Positions 6,461 through 6,594 of a stretch of DNA of 6,594 bases are shown piece by piece. The DNA comes from an uncultured Solirubrobacteraceae bacterium (lineage in GTDB: Bacteria > Actinomycetota > Thermoleophilia > Solirubrobacterales > Solirubrobacteraceae): assembly GCA_955652345.1 (NCBI GenBank), contig CATPBV010000009.1, positions 1-6,594 of the forward strand. Direction: 5' to 3'. Position numbers and translations under genes: made by a program. Position 1 is the stretch's first letter, and every line of letters begins with the position of its first letter. The notes beneath the pieces are model-generated. The model was given only the letters and a program-made list of their open reading frames with translations. It ran no database searches and had not been told where the DNA came from.

Positions 6461-6594
6461 GTGAGCTCGATCGACTACGAAGAGCAGTACAACAACAGCC
6501 GCCGCGTTCCCGAGTACGACGAGATCAGCGCCCGCTGGCGGGCCGCATCGAACGAGTATCGCGCCGAGGCGAACGCCGAGCTCGATCAGCCATA
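6461..6594 (+). CDS. Alpha/beta-hydrolase (esterase-like), N-terminal fragment; 3' end outside window
   Basis: Only 44 full codons are visible before the right edge. The protein begins with Ser-Ser followed by IDYEEQYNNSRRVP, then a charged helix-like stretch (EISARWRAASNEYRAEA). From memory this closely matches the start of a family of roughly 290-residue alpha/beta-hydrolases (COG0657/arylformamidase-like esterases) whose N-termini read IDYExEYNNRxRVP and then a YRA segment. The catalytic Ser-Asp-His triad would lie beyond the window, so activity cannot be judged. GTG 6461 is the only ATG, GTG or TTG in this frame after the preceding stop and matches the expected family start. No Shine-Dalgarno sequence precedes it, so leaderless translation or a weak site is possible. 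It lies 111 bases after the secreted-protein gene on the same strand and may be transcribed separately. The frame is open to the edge. Confidence 0.65.
   Translation, partial: MSSIDYEEQYNNSRRVPEYDEISARWRAASNEYRAEANAELDQP

Noticed and set aside
6350..6594. The frame of the secreted protein stays open after its TAA, straight into the hydrolase-like sequence, suggesting a readthrough fusion.
   Set aside because: The stretch 6350-6460 does not look like protein of either family, the secreted protein has a plausible end, and GTG 6461 matches the expected hydrolase N-terminus. A stop-free 245-base run is unremarkable at this GC content.

Overview
The window comes from a high-GC bacterium, most likely an actinobacterium. 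A Thermoleophilia/Solirubrobacterales-type lineage is my best guess, but that placement is inference. The grounds are strong G/C preference at third codon positions, frequent GTG/TTG starts, a vitamin B12-dependent (class II) ribonucleotide reductase with a Cys-rich tail, and a secreted YncE-like propeller/phosphoesterase fusion. There are no tRNA or rRNA genes, CRISPR arrays, insertion sequences or phage genes that I can support.

Layout. (1) 1-1914, plus strand: the C-terminal two thirds or so of nrdJ, cut by the left edge. The catalytic NxCxE finger loop, one redox cysteine, the PTGTIS phosphate loop, the TSCPD-like domain and the Cys-rich tail are all present. (2) 2033-4657, plus strand: a large exported protein with an N-terminal YVTN/YncE-like beta-propeller and a C-terminal phosphoesterase domain of the phospholipase C/acid phosphatase group. 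A perfect 9-bp hairpin sits over its last codons. (3) 4743-5200, minus strand, convergent to gene 2: a small membrane-anchored PH/GRAM-like protein that reads as one 152-residue protein only across a -1 frame change near 5006-5008. It is either a fresh pseudogene or a one-base sequence error. (4) 5309-6349, plus strand, divergent from gene 3: a secreted protein of unknown function with a very good ribosome-binding site and a clear signal peptide. (5) 6461 to the right edge, plus strand: the first 44 codons of what looks like an alpha/beta-hydrolase (esterase).

The genes do not form an obvious operon or defence/mobile system. They look like ordinary chromosomal neighbours: one cytosolic nucleotide-metabolism enzyme, then two predicted exported proteins and one predicted membrane-anchored protein. 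I did not find a convincing undescribed system. The points most worth checking are the broken reading frame in gene 3, the abrupt change of third-position base composition inside nrdJ, and the uncharacterised secreted protein.
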